Shown piece by piece: positions 17,735 through 26,946 of a DNA stretch of 42,989 bases; the first letter of the stretch is position 1, and every line of letters starts with the position of its first letter. The position numbers and the translations under genes are program-made. The notes beneath the pieces were generated by a model. It made no database searches and was not told the origin of the DNA. It was given only the letters and a program-made list of their open reading frames with translations. The DNA comes from an uncultured Acidobacteriia bacterium. Its GTDB lineage: Bacteria; Acidobacteriota; Terriglobia; Bryobacterales; Bryobacteraceae. Location of the stretch: contig CAIRSA010000314.1 of the NCBI GenBank assembly GCA_903881085.1, forward strand, positions 1 through 42,989, in the 5' to 3' direction.

Positions 17735-19672
17735 ATGGTGATGCTTCGGAGTAACTCTTGCCTGCTGCGATTTACGTTAGGGTTGATCGGCCTTAGTGCG
17801 CTTGCATCGGCGCAGACGCAGCCGGAGCGAGTACAGGCGTGGGTTCTGAATCAGCCGTGGCGCTTTCACCCCGGGGACAATGCGGCGTGGAAAGAGCCCG
17901 CCTTCGATGACTCCGGCTGGTCTACGCTGCTGACCTCCAAGCGCTGGACCGAACAGGGCGTTGCCACCGATCCATCAAGATTCGCCTGGTAACGCCTCAC
18001 CCTCATCGTCGAAACGGACGAACCGCTCTACCTGTGGTTTCCCGAAATCGCAACCTCCGCCGATCTGTTTGTGAACGGAGCCAAAATCATGCAATATGGG
18101 ACTCCGGGAGACGTGTACCGGAGCCAGGTTTTCCCAGCGCGTTTGGCGCCTCTTCCTTTGCTTAAACGTGGCGACCGTGCTGTGATCGCCGTTCGTGTCT
18201 GGCTGTGCCGTGATGACTACGTTAGCCATCTCGGCGGCGGAATCTCCATGCCTCCTGAACTGGGCACGCGAATACCAATGCAGCGGGCGTTCGATCTGCA
18301 ATCGAAAGAACGCCAGCGGAGCAACCTTGCATTCCTTTTAACGGCCATGCCGTGCACGTTTCTTGCCCTGGTCTTCATTGTTTGCTATCGCCGGCAACCG
18401 CAGCATGCCGAATACGCCTGGTATGCCGGCATGCTGCTTGGTCGAGCGCTGTTTGATTTCATGTGGTACGGAATCTTTGCCCTTGGGGCTTACCACGGAG
18501 TGGGACTTCTGGCGGGCATCGCCTACCCCGTCAATCTCGGCTGCTCTTACTTTTTCTTTCGCGGCTATTTCCGCGTGCCCGGGCCACGTTGGTTTCTTTG
18601 GGTGTTGGCCGCCTGTCTGCTGTTGCAGGTGCCTGATGGCGGTGGTTGGGTGGACTGGGTAACGAGTGCGGAGTCCAATACCTTGCTTGGTGCTGGGCAG
18701 TTGCCTGTAATCGCAGCCAATGTGTGGCTTCTTATCCAGCAAGGACGAAAAAAGAACAGCGAAGCCTGGGTTCTTGGCGTGCCTTATCTCATCTATATCA
18801 GCGGATTCGTCGGTCGAATCACCATGTTTCTTTTCAGATTTAACGGGATCTTCGGCTACGATGATTTTCTCGCGAATGGCCTGTTGTTATTGGAGGAGCC
18901 GATCGCCATTCCTATGGAACTCGCCGGACTCATGCTGGGCTCGCTGGCCATGGCGGGCATTTTACTGAACCGGTTCACACGGATTGCGTTGCGTGGCGAG
19001 CGTCTCAATAAGGAATTGGAGGCTGCCAGGCAGGTTCAGGAACTGCTGCTGCCGGCGGCATCGATTGAGGTTCCGGGCTTCGCGGTGGAAAGCGCGTACT
19101 GGCCGGCCAGTGAAGTGGGCGGTGACTTTTATCAGGTGCTGCCTTGCAAAGAGGGCGGCATGATCGTCGTTGCAGGCGATGTGAGCGGCAAAGGACTAAA
19201 AGCGGCGATGCTGGTGTCGGTGGTTATCGGGATTCTGCGCACAGAAAAATCCTCCTCGCCGGCGCGCATTCTTCTGGTACTCAATGAAGGTCTGTCGGGT
19301 CATACCGGGGGCGGTTTTGTCACATGCTGTTGCGCGCGATTTGATGCCGACGGCACGGTAACGCTTGCGAATGCAGGACATCCGGCGCCATATTGCGATG
19401 GGCTCGAAGTCGAGCTTGAGGCTGGGCTGCCGCTGGGGATTGATCCCGAAGCAGAATACGCGGAATTCACGAAAACGGGGCGGAGCTTCACGTTTGTGTC
19501 CGATGGAGTGGTGGAAGCGGAGAACGCGAAGCGGGAACTGTTCGGCTTTGAGCGCACGCGTGAAGTAAGCGGCCACCCGGCCACGGAGATCGCGGAGGCG
19601 GCGCGGGCCTGGGGGCAGAACGACGACATCACGGTTGTCACAGTCCAGAGAAGATCGAACGAACTCTTGTAG
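17735..19672 (+). pseudogene. 7TM-DISM sensor with SpoIIE phosphatase, interrupted by an in-frame TAA
   Basis: One 646-codon frame. It has a signal peptide (about 1-28), a jelly-roll-like sensory region ('PWRFHPGDNAAWKEPAFDDS', about 45-65), then at codon 86 (17990-17992) a TAA. The frame then continues uninterrupted through 'RLTLIVETDEPLYLWFPE', seven hydrophobic segments (about residues 199-420), and a SpoIIE/PP2C-type Ser/Thr phosphatase ('EVGGDFYQVL', 'VAGDVSGKGLKAAML', 'ANAGHPAPY', 'FVSDGVVEAENAK', ending 'QNDDITVVTVQRR'). Such proteins sense a periplasmic signal and dephosphorylate anti-anti-sigma partners. All phosphatase motifs are intact. A downstream GTG at 18071 could reinitiate, but it would lack the signal peptide. 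The upstream DUF4189 gene also has an in-frame TAA. Confidence 0.75.
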
Positions 19673-19700
19673 GGCGGAGGCCCTCGTCCTCGTCCGCAGC
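19670..19700. repeat. Possible REP-like palindrome after the SpoIIE gene
   Basis: Immediately at the stop codon, GGGC-GGAG-GCCC and GCGGA..TCCGC pairings form nested small hairpins. The position (right after a stop) resembles the two better elements at 16315 and 23320, but the sequence match is limited. Confidence 0.35.
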
Positions 19701-19800
19701 CAGTCCCAAAACCGGCCTTGGTTATTGCCCCAAATCCCAGCTGTTCCTATGCTCTTTCAACCCTTGTGCCAAGGCATGACACACAAGCTACCACCCCCGG

Positions 19801-19829
19801 TTGCCCCGGAAATCCGCCCGGTATATACT
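19801..19829 (+). promoter_or_regulatory. Candidate promoter of the first TonB receptor
   Basis: TTGCCC (19801-19806) and TATACT (19824-19829) with a 17-bp spacer. The predicted start near 19836 leaves a short leader carrying AAGGAG (19841-19846) before the ATG at 19858. Confidence 0.5.
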
Positions 19830-19857
19830 TGACCCACCCAAAGGAGAACCACCAGAA

Positions 19858-22800
19858 ATGAACCTGCCACGTAGCCGTTCATTAACAGCCATCCTCATCT
19901 CGGCCCTCATCATGCCCGCATCTCATCTGCTGGCGCAATCCGATAACGCCTCCATCTCTGGCGTAGTCAAAGATCCCACCGCAGCCCTCGTCGCCAACGC
20001 CGCAGTCGTCCTGACCGACGAACGCACCACCCTCGAAAGACGCACCACCACCAGTGCCTCCGGCTACTACGTCTTCACCTCCATCCCCCCAGGCCTCTAC
20101 GCCATCCAGGTGCAGGCGCCCGGCTTCAAGGCAACCCGCCAGCAACACAATGAGATCGTCCCCGCCATGGCCGCCAACATCAATCTCAACCTCGAAATAG
20201 GCGGCACATCCGAAAGCGTCTCGGTCACTGCATCGCCCAGCGCGGTCCTGCCCGACTCCGGCGTGCTCAGCAAAGTAATCGATCACGATGTAATCGACAC
20301 CATGGCCCTCAGCGGCCGCAACGCCCTCTACTCCGCGCTATTGGTACCCGGAGTTACCGGCGACATCCTCAATACCAATAACTTCGCCACCGGCGGATTT
20401 ACGAACACCTCGATCAACTCAGCCACTCCCCGTACCTCCGATGTTACTTACGACGGCGCGTCCGCCTGGCGCACCCGCAGCGGCACTTATAGTACCGGCT
20501 CAGTAGACGCCGATGCGGTGCAGGAAGTGCAAGTCCTCACCTCCGCATACAGCGCTGAATACGGCCGCGCTTCGGGAGGCTCAATCCGCGTCATCACCAA
20601 AGGCGGCAGCCAGGCCTTCCATGGCAACTTATACGAATACGTCGAAAACAACGCCTTCAACGCCAACGACTGGGGCCGCAACAACAGCTCCACCACCGCC
20701 TGCCCGTATTACGCACCCGCCAATCCCAACTGCACCAACAGCGTGCCGGCCACCCTGCGCTTCAACCAGTTCGGTTGGAACTTAGGCGGTCCCGTCTTCA
20801 TCCCGCACCTGTGGAACACCGGCCGCAGCAAAGCCTTCTTCTACGTCGGCCAGGAGTACGCCCGCTATCGGACGCCGGCCACCTCGTCCATGACCGTCCC
20901 CTCCGACGCCATGCGCACCGGCGATTTCAGTCAGCTGTTGGTCGCCAACAATCCCTTCGCCAAGGCTGGACTTGCGATCAAAGATCCCAAGACAGGTCTC
21001 CCAATTCCGGGCAATATCATCCCAGCCAGCCAACTAAGTCAGAGCGGCCTCGGCCTGCTCAAGGAATATCCTACAATCCAGGGCAACTACCAAGCCGGTT
21101 TCAACTGGATCGGTTACGCCACTAACTCGCAGAAACAGGTCAAGAATACCTTCTCGGGCGATATCAATCCCAAAGAAAACCACATGATCCGCTTCCGCAG
21201 TAACTACACGAAAAACGATCAGCTCATCCCGTTCTACGCCGCCGGCGACCGCACCCCGCTTGACCGCTTCTGGCGCGCCGAAACGGCATCCATCAACTAC
21301 ATCTGGACACTCAGCCCCACCATGGTGAACGAAGCTCTGATCGCCGTCTCGCATGACACAAACACCAACCTGGTCGACTACGCCGTCTCCGCGAATCGCA
21401 ACCTGTATGGCATCAACTACCCATATTTCTTCCCTGGCACCAAGGCTTACAACGACAAGATCCCCAGCGTGACCATCGAACTTCTCACCGCCATGAACGG
21501 CCTGGTGTATCCCTCGAAGTCCGCCGGCCCCATCTACAAAGCATCAGACAATCTCACCAAGATCCACGGCAACCACACATTCAAGGTGGGCTTCTCCTTT
21601 GAGCATTCCGGCGAGAATAACTACGACCAGGCCCCCGGCAATCAGAACGGAAACTTCACCTTCACCGCGGCCCGCGGCGGCGCACCCAGCAGCGGCTCGG
21701 CCATTGCCAACGCCGCGCTCGGCATCTTCGATACCTACACCGAATACGGTGCCAAAGCCTACACCCCATACCGCGGCTCCATGTGCGAGTGGTTCGCCCA
21801 GGACGGCTGGAAAGTCAACTCCAAACTCCGCGTGGAAATTGGCCTTCGTCATACCATCACCCAGCCCTACTACAGCCTGTGGAACAACTACGCTGTATTT
21901 GACCCCTCTGCCTACAATCCCGCCAAGCGCGCCGTGCAGGATCCCAAAACCGGCTTCATCCTTGGCGCGCAAACCTACAATGGCCTGGTGATCCCCGGCG
22001 ACGGTTGGCCCGATGCCGCCAAGGGACGCTTCCCGCTCTCTACTTCCGGCCAATACGACTATCTCTTCAGCAAAGGCGCTAGAGGGTACTCCGATAACCA
22101 TTCGAACTTCCAGCCCCGCGCCGGCATCGCCTACCAACTCGGCAACGGCAAGGTAATCCGCGCCGGCGGCGGCCGCTTTGTACTGCACCCCTATGTCAGC
22201 GACAGTGTCCAGTTAGGCGGACAACCGCCCTTCCAGCCAGCCGCCCAACTTACAAACGGTAATGTCGACAACCCCGGCGGCAGCGGCACGCACTTACTCT
22301 ACCCTGCGCCAGCCCTTTCCGTAAACAAGCAATATCCCATGCCGGAAACGTACAACTGGAATGTGACTTTCTCTACGCGCCTGCCATTTAAAACCATCCT
22401 GGAGCTTAGTTATGTGGGCTCGCGCAGCCTTCATAACATCGGATACAGAAACATCAATCAGCTGCCTGTCGGAACCACCTATAAGAACCCTGGCATCAAT
22501 CCCGATTATCTGCGGCCATACGGCGGCTACACCCAGATCCTCAGCGAAGAGCCCAGTGGATCGTCCAAAGTGAACTCCTTCCAGCTGAGTTATAACCGCC
22601 GTGCGTCCCACGGCCTTACTTATGGAGTGGCCTACACGCGCATGTCCGCCCATGACGACGGCTCTTACCGCGGCAGCGGTGACAATCTCCCCAGTGCTTT
22701 CGACCGCACCGCATTGTGGGGAACCTCCGACTTCAGCCGTCCGAACGTCCTGGTAATTCACTACATGTATGAGCTTCCGTTCCTAAAGAGCAGTGCTTCC

Positions 22801-23313
22801 TTACTTGGTAAAGTGGCCGGCGGTTGGAGTTTCTCCGGCGTCAGCCAGTTCCAATCCGGAGGTTGGGCCAGCATCACCACTACTGACGATTTCGCCGGCG
22901 TAGGCCCCGGCAGCGGCCCACAGTATTGGGCTGTGAACGGCAACCCGGCGATCGCCAGGGATCAGCAGGCCTTCTCGCGTTCCAACGCCGATAGCAACTA
23001 CTGGTTCGCCGTCACCACGCCCACCGGAGCGCCCATGTTCACAGCCCCGGCAAACGGCACATATGCGCCCGCCCCCTACGGACGCAACATCATCGAACAG
23101 CCCGGCTTCCAGAACTGGAACCTTGCCGGCTTCAAGACCTTCCGCTTCAACGAACGCCATCGCGTGACTTTCCGTGGTGAGGCCTTCAGCTTCATCAACC
23201 ATCCGAACCTGGGCGGCGCCAGCACCAACCCGCGCTCAGCCAACTTCGGCAAAGTCCAGGGCAAGAACGCCGGCGCCCGAGTGCTGCAATTGTCTCTAAG
23301 ATACGCCTTCTGA
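19858..23313 (+). CDS. Oar-like TonB-dependent receptor with carboxypeptidase-regulatory-like N-domain
   Basis: An 1151-residue outer-membrane protein. It has a signal peptide (about 1-27, 'ASHLLAQ'), a CarboxypepD_reg-like beta-sandwich ('ASISGVVKDPTAALVANAAV' through 'GYYVFTSIPPGLYAIQVQAPGF'), a plug-like domain ('SGRNALYSALLVPGV', 'AVQEVQVLTSAYSAEYGRASGG'), and a long 22-strand-type barrel ending 'VLQLSLRYAF' with the C-terminal Phe needed for BAM insertion. This is the class greatly expanded in Acidobacteria and thought to take up oligosaccharides or other large substrates using TonB-ExbBD energy. The start at 19858 is favoured by AAGGAG 11 nt upstream and by the signal peptide; the frame opens 19 codons earlier. 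No neighbouring enzyme gives the substrate. Confidence 0.93.
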   Translation: MNLPRSRSLTAILISALIMPASHLLAQSDNASISGVVKDPTAALVANAAVVLTDERTTLERRTTTSASGYYVFTSIPPGLYAIQVQAPGFKATRQQHNEIVPAMAANINLNLEIGGTSESVSVTASPSAVLPDSGVLSKVIDHDVIDTMALSGRNALYSALLVPGVTGDILNTNNFATGGFTNTSINSATPRTSDVTYDGASAWRTRSGTYSTGSVDADAVQEVQVLTSAYSAEYGRASGGSIRVITKGGSQAFHGNLYEYVENNAFNANDWGRNNSSTTACPYYAPANPNCTNSVPATLRFNQFGWNLGGPVFIPHLWNTGRSKAFFYVGQEYARYRTPATSSMTVPSDAMRTGDFSQLLVANNPFAKAGLAIKDPKTGLPIPGNIIPASQLSQSGLGLLKEYPTIQGNYQAGFNWIGYATNSQKQVKNTFSGDINPKENHMIRFRSNYTKNDQLIPFYAAGDRTPLDRFWRAETASINYIWTLSPTMVNEALIAVSHDTNTNLVDYAVSANRNLYGINYPYFFPGTKAYNDKIPSVTIELLTAMNGLVYPSKSAGPIYKASDNLTKIHGNHTFKVGFSFEHSGENNYDQAPGNQNGNFTFTAARGGAPSSGSAIANAALGIFDTYTEYGAKAYTPYRGSMCEWFAQDGWKVNSKLRVEIGLRHTITQPYYSLWNNYAVFDPSAYNPAKRAVQDPKTGFILGAQTYNGLVIPGDGWPDAAKGRFPLSTSGQYDYLFSKGARGYSDNHSNFQPRAGIAYQLGNGKVIRAGGGRFVLHPYVSDSVQLGGQPPFQPAAQLTNGNVDNPGGSGTHLLYPAPALSVNKQYPMPETYNWNVTFSTRLPFKTILELSYVGSRSLHNIGYRNINQLPVGTTYKNPGINPDYLRPYGGYTQILSEEPSGSSKVNSFQLSYNRRASHGLTYGVAYTRMSAHDDGSYRGSGDNLPSAFDRTALWGTSDFSRPNVLVIHYMYELPFLKSSASLLGKVAGGWSFSGVSQFQSGGWASITTTDDFAGVGPGSGPQYWAVNGNPAIARDQQAFSRSNADSNYWFAVTTPTGAPMFTAPANGTYAPAPYGRNIIEQPGFQNWNLAGFKTFRFNERHRVTFRGEAFSFINHPNLGGASTNPRSANFGKVQGKNAGARVLQLSLRYAF

Positions 23314-23319
23314 CGTAGG

Positions 23320-23351
23320 GCAGGCTTTTAGCCTGCGGAGGACTTCAGTCC
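23320..23351. repeat. REP-like tandem hairpin element after the TonB receptor
   Basis: GCAGGC-TTTTA-GCCTGC (23320-23336) followed by GGACT-TC-AGTCC (23340-23351), starting 7 bp after the stop codon. Same two-hairpin layout and GGGCAGG..CCTGCGG core as 16315-16350. It may act as a terminator. 23352-23555 shows nothing further. Confidence 0.6.
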
Positions 23352-23555
23352 GACTGCCGGATAGTCCGCAGGCGCGGAACCCGTGATCGAGCCAGCCGGC
23401 GTTTGCGCGGCCAGACCGCAGGAGGCGATCGAAAAAGGTATTAACTTAATTGAGCAGTGTACTAGCGGCCCTGAGCAACGCTTCGCAAATTCTATACCCG
23501 CAAAGAAAGACCATCCGCGAGCGCCGGACGTTCAGACACCGCACAAAGTCCGGCG

Positions 23556-23804
23556 CTAATCGATGGGCTTACCGCATCCCGCGCAAAACCGTGTTCCGGT
23601 GGCAATCGGCTTGCCGCAACCGGGGCAGAATCCTCCGCCCGGAACAGGCGGTGTGTAATTGCCCGGCGATGGATTCGGCTTCTGGCGATTTACAAGGAAA
23701 TAGATAATTGCGCCGATCACGAGGAACGGCAACAGAAGCGTAATCAGCCCGCCGAAAGGTAAGCAGCCTAGGCACCCAAAGCCTCTCATCCGTCGCAAAC
23801 GCAT
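23556..23804 (-). CDS. Small membrane protein with zinc-ribbon tail
   Basis: An 82-residue protein: a short basic N-terminus, one membrane segment (about 17-39, 'GGLITLLLPFLVIGAIIYFLV'), a Pro/Gly linker, then a zinc ribbon made of two C-x2-C-G-K-P-I knuckles ('FCPGCGKPI' and 'FCAGCGKPI'). The longer open frame to 23891 is rejected because AGGAGG (23820-23815) precedes the ATG at 23804 at suitable spacing. No partner gene is obvious; the function is unknown. Confidence 0.75.
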   Translation of the reverse strand: MRLRRMRGFGCLGCLPFGGLITLLLPFLVIGAIIYFLVNRQKPNPSPGNYTPPVPGGGFCPGCGKPIATGTRFCAGCGKPID

Positions 23805-24018
23805 TATCGCTGTGCCTCCTCTTAAACCGCATTCTAGCAGACGAGAAGCCCCAGCCTCATTCGGCTCTGCGTAGTTGGTAGGACCAAACAAAATTAGACC
23901 ATCCCTTTACGGCTTGGAAGAGAAGGTACAATGTGATGCGGCTTCGGCAACTCCACAAATGACCATGTTCGGGCGTCCGATACTTCATCCTGGAAAAAGC
24001 TAGTACCCGTAAATCCTG

Positions 24019-24220
24019 CGGAAATGCACGACTCTGCAAACCAGGGACTGCCTCCGTTTTCCAGCGATTTTGCCGGAAAATGGCTGGCTGTCCCTGATTT
24101 GCTCCACGCGACACTGCCCGCAATGCGAGTCACCCGGCGGGTGACGAGCACGTTGCATACAACCCATGCCAAATGCTGGAGATACCTTTTCCAGTAGCGT
24201 TCCACTGCTCTTTCTCGGTT
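24019..24220 (+). repeat. Dispersed structured repeat A, copy 2
   Basis: Second copy of the 202-bp element at 5055-5256, same orientation. The hairpins are preserved: CAGGGAC-T-GCC pairs with GGC-T-GTCCCTG, with the inner TTTTCC/GGAAAA stem. The GTCACCC/GGGTGAC stem is one pair longer than in copy 1. It fills most of the gene-free gap 23805-24245. Confidence 0.8.
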
Positions 24221-24245
24221 CATGTCAAAACCGTACAACCCCGAC

Positions 24246-24440
24246 CCATCCCAACCTTAAAACCGCCACCGCCCCTGCAGCGCGGGATTTGCCCGATTCA
24301 CATACTGAAACATCCCCACCAACAACGAGTCCCCATCCTTCCGCGCAATCAGCGGCATCACTCCGTGCTCAATCATGCTCTCCGCCGCGCGTTGCGTCAG
24401 TAGCACCTCCGCCCCCGGCACCAGTTCGTCCCCGCGTGCC
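24246..24440 (-). pseudogene. Duplicated 3' end of the tssBC-like gene
   Basis: About 195 bp nearly identical to 27068-27262, in the same orientation. It covers the last 60 codons and stop (TAA at 24257-24259) of the tssB-tssC-like gene plus 11 bp beyond. The encoded piece runs from 'RGDELVPGAEVLLTQ' to 'ALQGRWRF' and differs from the intact gene at three visible residues (Arg/Ser, Ala/Val, Tyr/Ser). Upstream of codon -60 the frame is unrelated, so this is a fragment, not a gene. With the intact copy it brackets a 2.6-kb segment. 24441-24543 shows nothing else. Confidence 0.85.
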
Positions 24441-24543
24441 TGGCATGGCGATTGGCTTGTAATCCCTGAACAAAAAGCAAAGCTGACGGTGGAATGAAGA
24501 GCTTCCGGGTGGCTGTCTCCAGTCACTCATGTTCATAAGGCGC

Positions 24544-24572
24544 TTGTCATGACACTGTCTGGCATCTATGTT
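24544..24572 (+). promoter_or_regulatory. Promoter/operator of the DUF1778-GNAT toxin-antitoxin operon
   Basis: TTGTCA (24544-24549), 17-bp spacer, TATGTT (24567-24572). The perfect palindrome TGTCATGACA (24545-24554) overlaps the -35, where an autorepressing antitoxin would be expected to bind. The leader carries GGGGAG about 8 nt before the ATG at 24612. Confidence 0.5.
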
Positions 24573-24611
24573 ATAGTGGTCCTTGAAGCCAACTCCAGGG
24601 GAGAACTTGCC

Positions 24612-24902
24612 ATGCCACTTATCAAAACACGAAGCGAAAAACTCGACTTGCGGCTCACGCCCTCGGCTAAGCTTACCCTGCAAATTGCGGCCAGCGCCGC
24701 CAGGCGCTCCGTCAGCGAGTTTGTGCTTGAAAGCGCATTGGCGCGCGCCGAGGAGTCGCTACCGGACCGCCAGTGGTTCGGCTTGAATGCCGCGCAATGG
24801 AAAGCCTTCCAAAAAGCCCTGGACGCTGAGCCGACACCCGCGCCGCGACTTGCCAAACTCCTCCGCGAGCCGAGCGTATTCGAGCGCGGCGGCCTGAAAT
24901 GA
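24612..24902 (+). CDS. DUF1778 antitoxin (TacA-like, ribbon-helix-helix)
   Basis: A 96-residue protein. The N-terminal RHH domain 'KLDLRLTPSAKLTLQIAA' plus 'RRSVSEFVLESAL' (about 10-47) is the DUF1778 DNA-binding part. The C-terminal tail 'GLNAAQWKAFQKALDAEP' is the segment that in TacA-type antitoxins wraps the GNAT toxin. The start at 24612 has GGGGAG upstream; the open frame from 24549 lies over the promoter. The stop overlaps the toxin start (ATGA, 24899-24902), the usual coupling in this operon type. Confidence 0.9.
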   Translation: MPLIKTRSEKLDLRLTPSAKLTLQIAASAARRSVSEFVLESALARAEESLPDRQWFGLNAAQWKAFQKALDAEPTPAPRLAKLLREPSVFERGGLK

Positions 24903-25399
24903 CACCGCTTCGCATTGAGAAGCTCGCACGAATCCACGCCGTGGAATCCTTCGATTGCGGACGCGAGGCCTTAAACCGGTTTCTGATTCGCTATGCGATG
25001 CAAAACCAGCAGGCAGGCGCCTCCCAAACGTATTTGGCGTTGAGCCAGTCCGCAGTAGTTGGCTATTACACTCTTGTTGTTGGACAGGTGGAACATGCCG
25101 ACGCGCCGGAGCGATTGACAAAGGAACTTGCCCGGCACCCGGTTCCGTTCATGCTGCTAGCAAGACTGGCCATTGCAGCGGCGTGGCAAGGCAAAGGTCT
25201 CGGAGCTGGTTTATTGAAGGATGCGATGATGCGCACTCTGCAAGCCGCTGACATCGCCGGCATCCGCGCCTTCGCTGTTCACGCCAAAGACGATGAAGCG
25301 AAGGCCTATTACGGGAGGTTCGATTTTGTGGCTTCCCCAAGCGATGCTTATCACCTTTTCCGCCTCCTTAAGGACATTCGTGCCGAACTGACGAAATAA
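24899..25399 (+). CDS. GNAT-family toxin (TacT-like acetyltransferase)
   Basis: A 166-residue GNAT protein. The acetyl-CoA motif A is 'LAIAAAWQGKGLGAGLLKDAM' (about 97-117), preceded by 'VVGYYTLVVGQVEHADAPE' and followed by 'FAVHAKDDEAKAYYGRFDF', ending 'HLFRLLKDIR'. Family members paired with DUF1778 acetylate the amino group of charged tRNAs and halt translation. Tyr near 143 ('KAYYGRFDF') is the conserved catalytic position. Translationally coupled to its antitoxin; it lies inside the 2.6-kb segment bracketed by tssBC 3'-end copies. Confidence 0.92.
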   Translation: MTPLRIEKLARIHAVESFDCGREALNRFLIRYAMQNQQAGASQTYLALSQSAVVGYYTLVVGQVEHADAPERLTKELARHPVPFMLLARLAIAAAWQGKGLGAGLLKDAMMRTLQAADIAGIRAFAVHAKDDEAKAYYGRFDFVASPSDAYHLFRLLKDIRAELTK

Positions 25400-25497
25400 T
25401 GGACAAGTATCCTTCCCACTCGACGACCATCGTTTCGAAGGCAGATTGTGAGCGCGATTCATAAAGGCTCCTTTGCTCCAAATGGTAGGACGACACC

Positions 25498-26244
25498 CTA
25501 GTGTCCGGCCAGGTATTTGTTGGGCACGTTCCGAGTGGGTGGTTCGCTACCGAAACGCTTGCGATGCAAAAACGCGATGTTGTTGTAGACATCCTGTTCG
25601 CGACGGTGAAACTGACGGTGGAGACCGCTCTGCGCATAGGAAATCGGAGTGACATCGTACACGACTGTTTCCCAGCTCATCGATTCTCCCCACAAAAGCG
25701 CCCGCACTCGCGCGTCTAAGTCGGCCCCGGCGTTCACGAGAATTTCCATGACGGGCCGGCAGTAATTGAAGATGCTGTTCACCGCATGAAAGATGGGGGT
25801 TTGTCCCCCAAGGCCGCTCTCATCCTGATCGGCGCGGGCGTTTACGTCAGCGCCATCGTCCAGCAGCACTCAGGCGCAGCGAGTGGAGTTGAACTCCGCG
25901 CAAATGTGTAAAGCCGTCACGCCGCGGCAGGATGTGAACGCGCACAAGGGATTTAGTCTTCGCCGCGGATATTCGTCCGAACTGGAAAGGAGCCCGCGCA
26001 GTGCCGCTTCGTCGTCAAGAAGGAGCGCGGTTAGCAGAGGATCGCCGAGGTTGGCCCCCGCATCCAGCATGACCTGTAGGCACGCAGCGAACCGCGAGGA
26101 TCGAAGATACATCTCGATCAACACATCGATTGGCCGCTTACCGTCAATCGGCTCAGTCGGGCTGACTCCCGCCGCCAGCAACGATCGAAGGCCTGCGGGT
26201 GAGTGCTCCTCAAATTCCCCCAAGAGATCGGCTCCGGTGGGCAT
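25498..26244 (-). pseudogene. Ankyrin-repeat protein interrupted by an in-frame TGA
   Basis: One 249-codon frame with ankyrin-type helices: 'SPAGLRSLLAAGVSPTEPID', 'LQVMLDAGANLGDPLL', 'GVTALHICAEFNS', then TGA at codon 125 (25870-25872), directly followed in the same frame by 'LLDDGADVNARAD', 'QTPIFHAVNSIF' and 'MEILVNAGADLDARVRAL'. The stop falls inside a repeat where a charged residue is usual, so CGA to TGA is the simplest change. A GTG right after the stop could restart translation. Ankyrin proteins mediate protein binding; no partner is evident. Confidence 0.75.
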
Positions 26245-26354
26245 AGGCCTCCTTCACTTGGATGATAGAGATCAGGTTGATAATCGACTATATTATAGCC
26301 GTCTCGCAACTGGTAAGTTTTGATACATCGCTGCCATGCCTGCAAACAGCGGGG

Positions 26355-26368
26355 TTGACGTGTGTCAA
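26355..26368. promoter_or_regulatory. Operator-like palindrome before the recombinase gene
   Basis: TTGAC-GTGT-GTCAA, 23 bp before the ATG at 26391. TTGACG (26355-26360) could also serve as a -35. It may be a recombinase or regulator binding site. Confidence 0.4.
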
Positions 26369-26390
26369 ATATCAGGTTCAAAATGGGCGC

Positions 26391-26939
26391 ATGAAATACG
26401 GCTATGCCCGCGTGTCTACAGACGACCAGAACCCCGCCTTGCAGCTTGCGGCACTGAAGAAGGCCGGATGCGAAAGCGTGTTCAAGGATGAGGGATTATC
26501 GGGCGCGACAACGAAGCGCCCTGCCCTGCTCCGATGCTTGAAGAAACTTGAACATGGTGACACGCTGATCGTGTGGAAGCTCGACCGGCTTGGCCGCAGT
26601 CTGCGCGACTTGATAGCGATGCTCGATGACCTGCGCGCCCGTGGCGTGAAATTCCATTCGCTCACCGAAGCAATCGACACGACGACGCCCACGGGCCGCG
26701 CCATGTGGCAAATGATCGGGGTGCTAGCGGAGTTAGAACGGTCGCTTATCTCAGAGCGAACACGGGCCGGAGTGACGGCTGCGCAACGTCGAGGCGTGAA
26801 GTTTGGTCGGAAGGTGAAATTGACCGCCGAACAGATCAACCACGCGCGGAAGCTGATCGACAACGGAGAAGGCCGCCAGTACGTGGCCGACCTGTTGAAC
26901 GTGGGCCGCTCCACGCTCTATCGGGCGTTGAATTCGTAG
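26391..26939 (+). CDS. Serine recombinase (resolvase/invertase family)
   Basis: A 182-residue small serine recombinase. The catalytic domain starts 'MKYGYARVSTDDQNPALQ' (nucleophile Ser9, Arg7), with 'LSGATTKRPALLRCL' and 'WKLDRLGRSLRDLIAML' holding the active-site Arg residues. 'WQMIGVLAELERSLISERT' is the long dimerisation helix E. A C-terminal Hin-like helix-turn-helix reads 'YVADLLNVGRSTLYRAL'. The length fits Tn3-type resolvases and DNA invertases. The open frame extends to 26262, but ATG 26391 begins the conserved fold. A long inverted repeat follows 8 bp after the stop codon. No transposase accompanies it. Confidence 0.93.
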   Translation: MKYGYARVSTDDQNPALQLAALKKAGCESVFKDEGLSGATTKRPALLRCLKKLEHGDTLIVWKLDRLGRSLRDLIAMLDDLRARGVKFHSLTEAIDTTTPTGRAMWQMIGVLAELERSLISERTRAGVTAAQRRGVKFGRKVKLTAEQINHARKLIDNGEGRQYVADLLNVGRSTLYRALNS

Positions 26940-26946
26940 TTTCCGA

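Noticed and set aside
17391..17992. TAA reassigned as a sense codon
   Set aside because: Many intact genes here, including katG-adjacent and lpxD genes, terminate normally with TAA; nothing supports recoding, so mutation or error is more likely.
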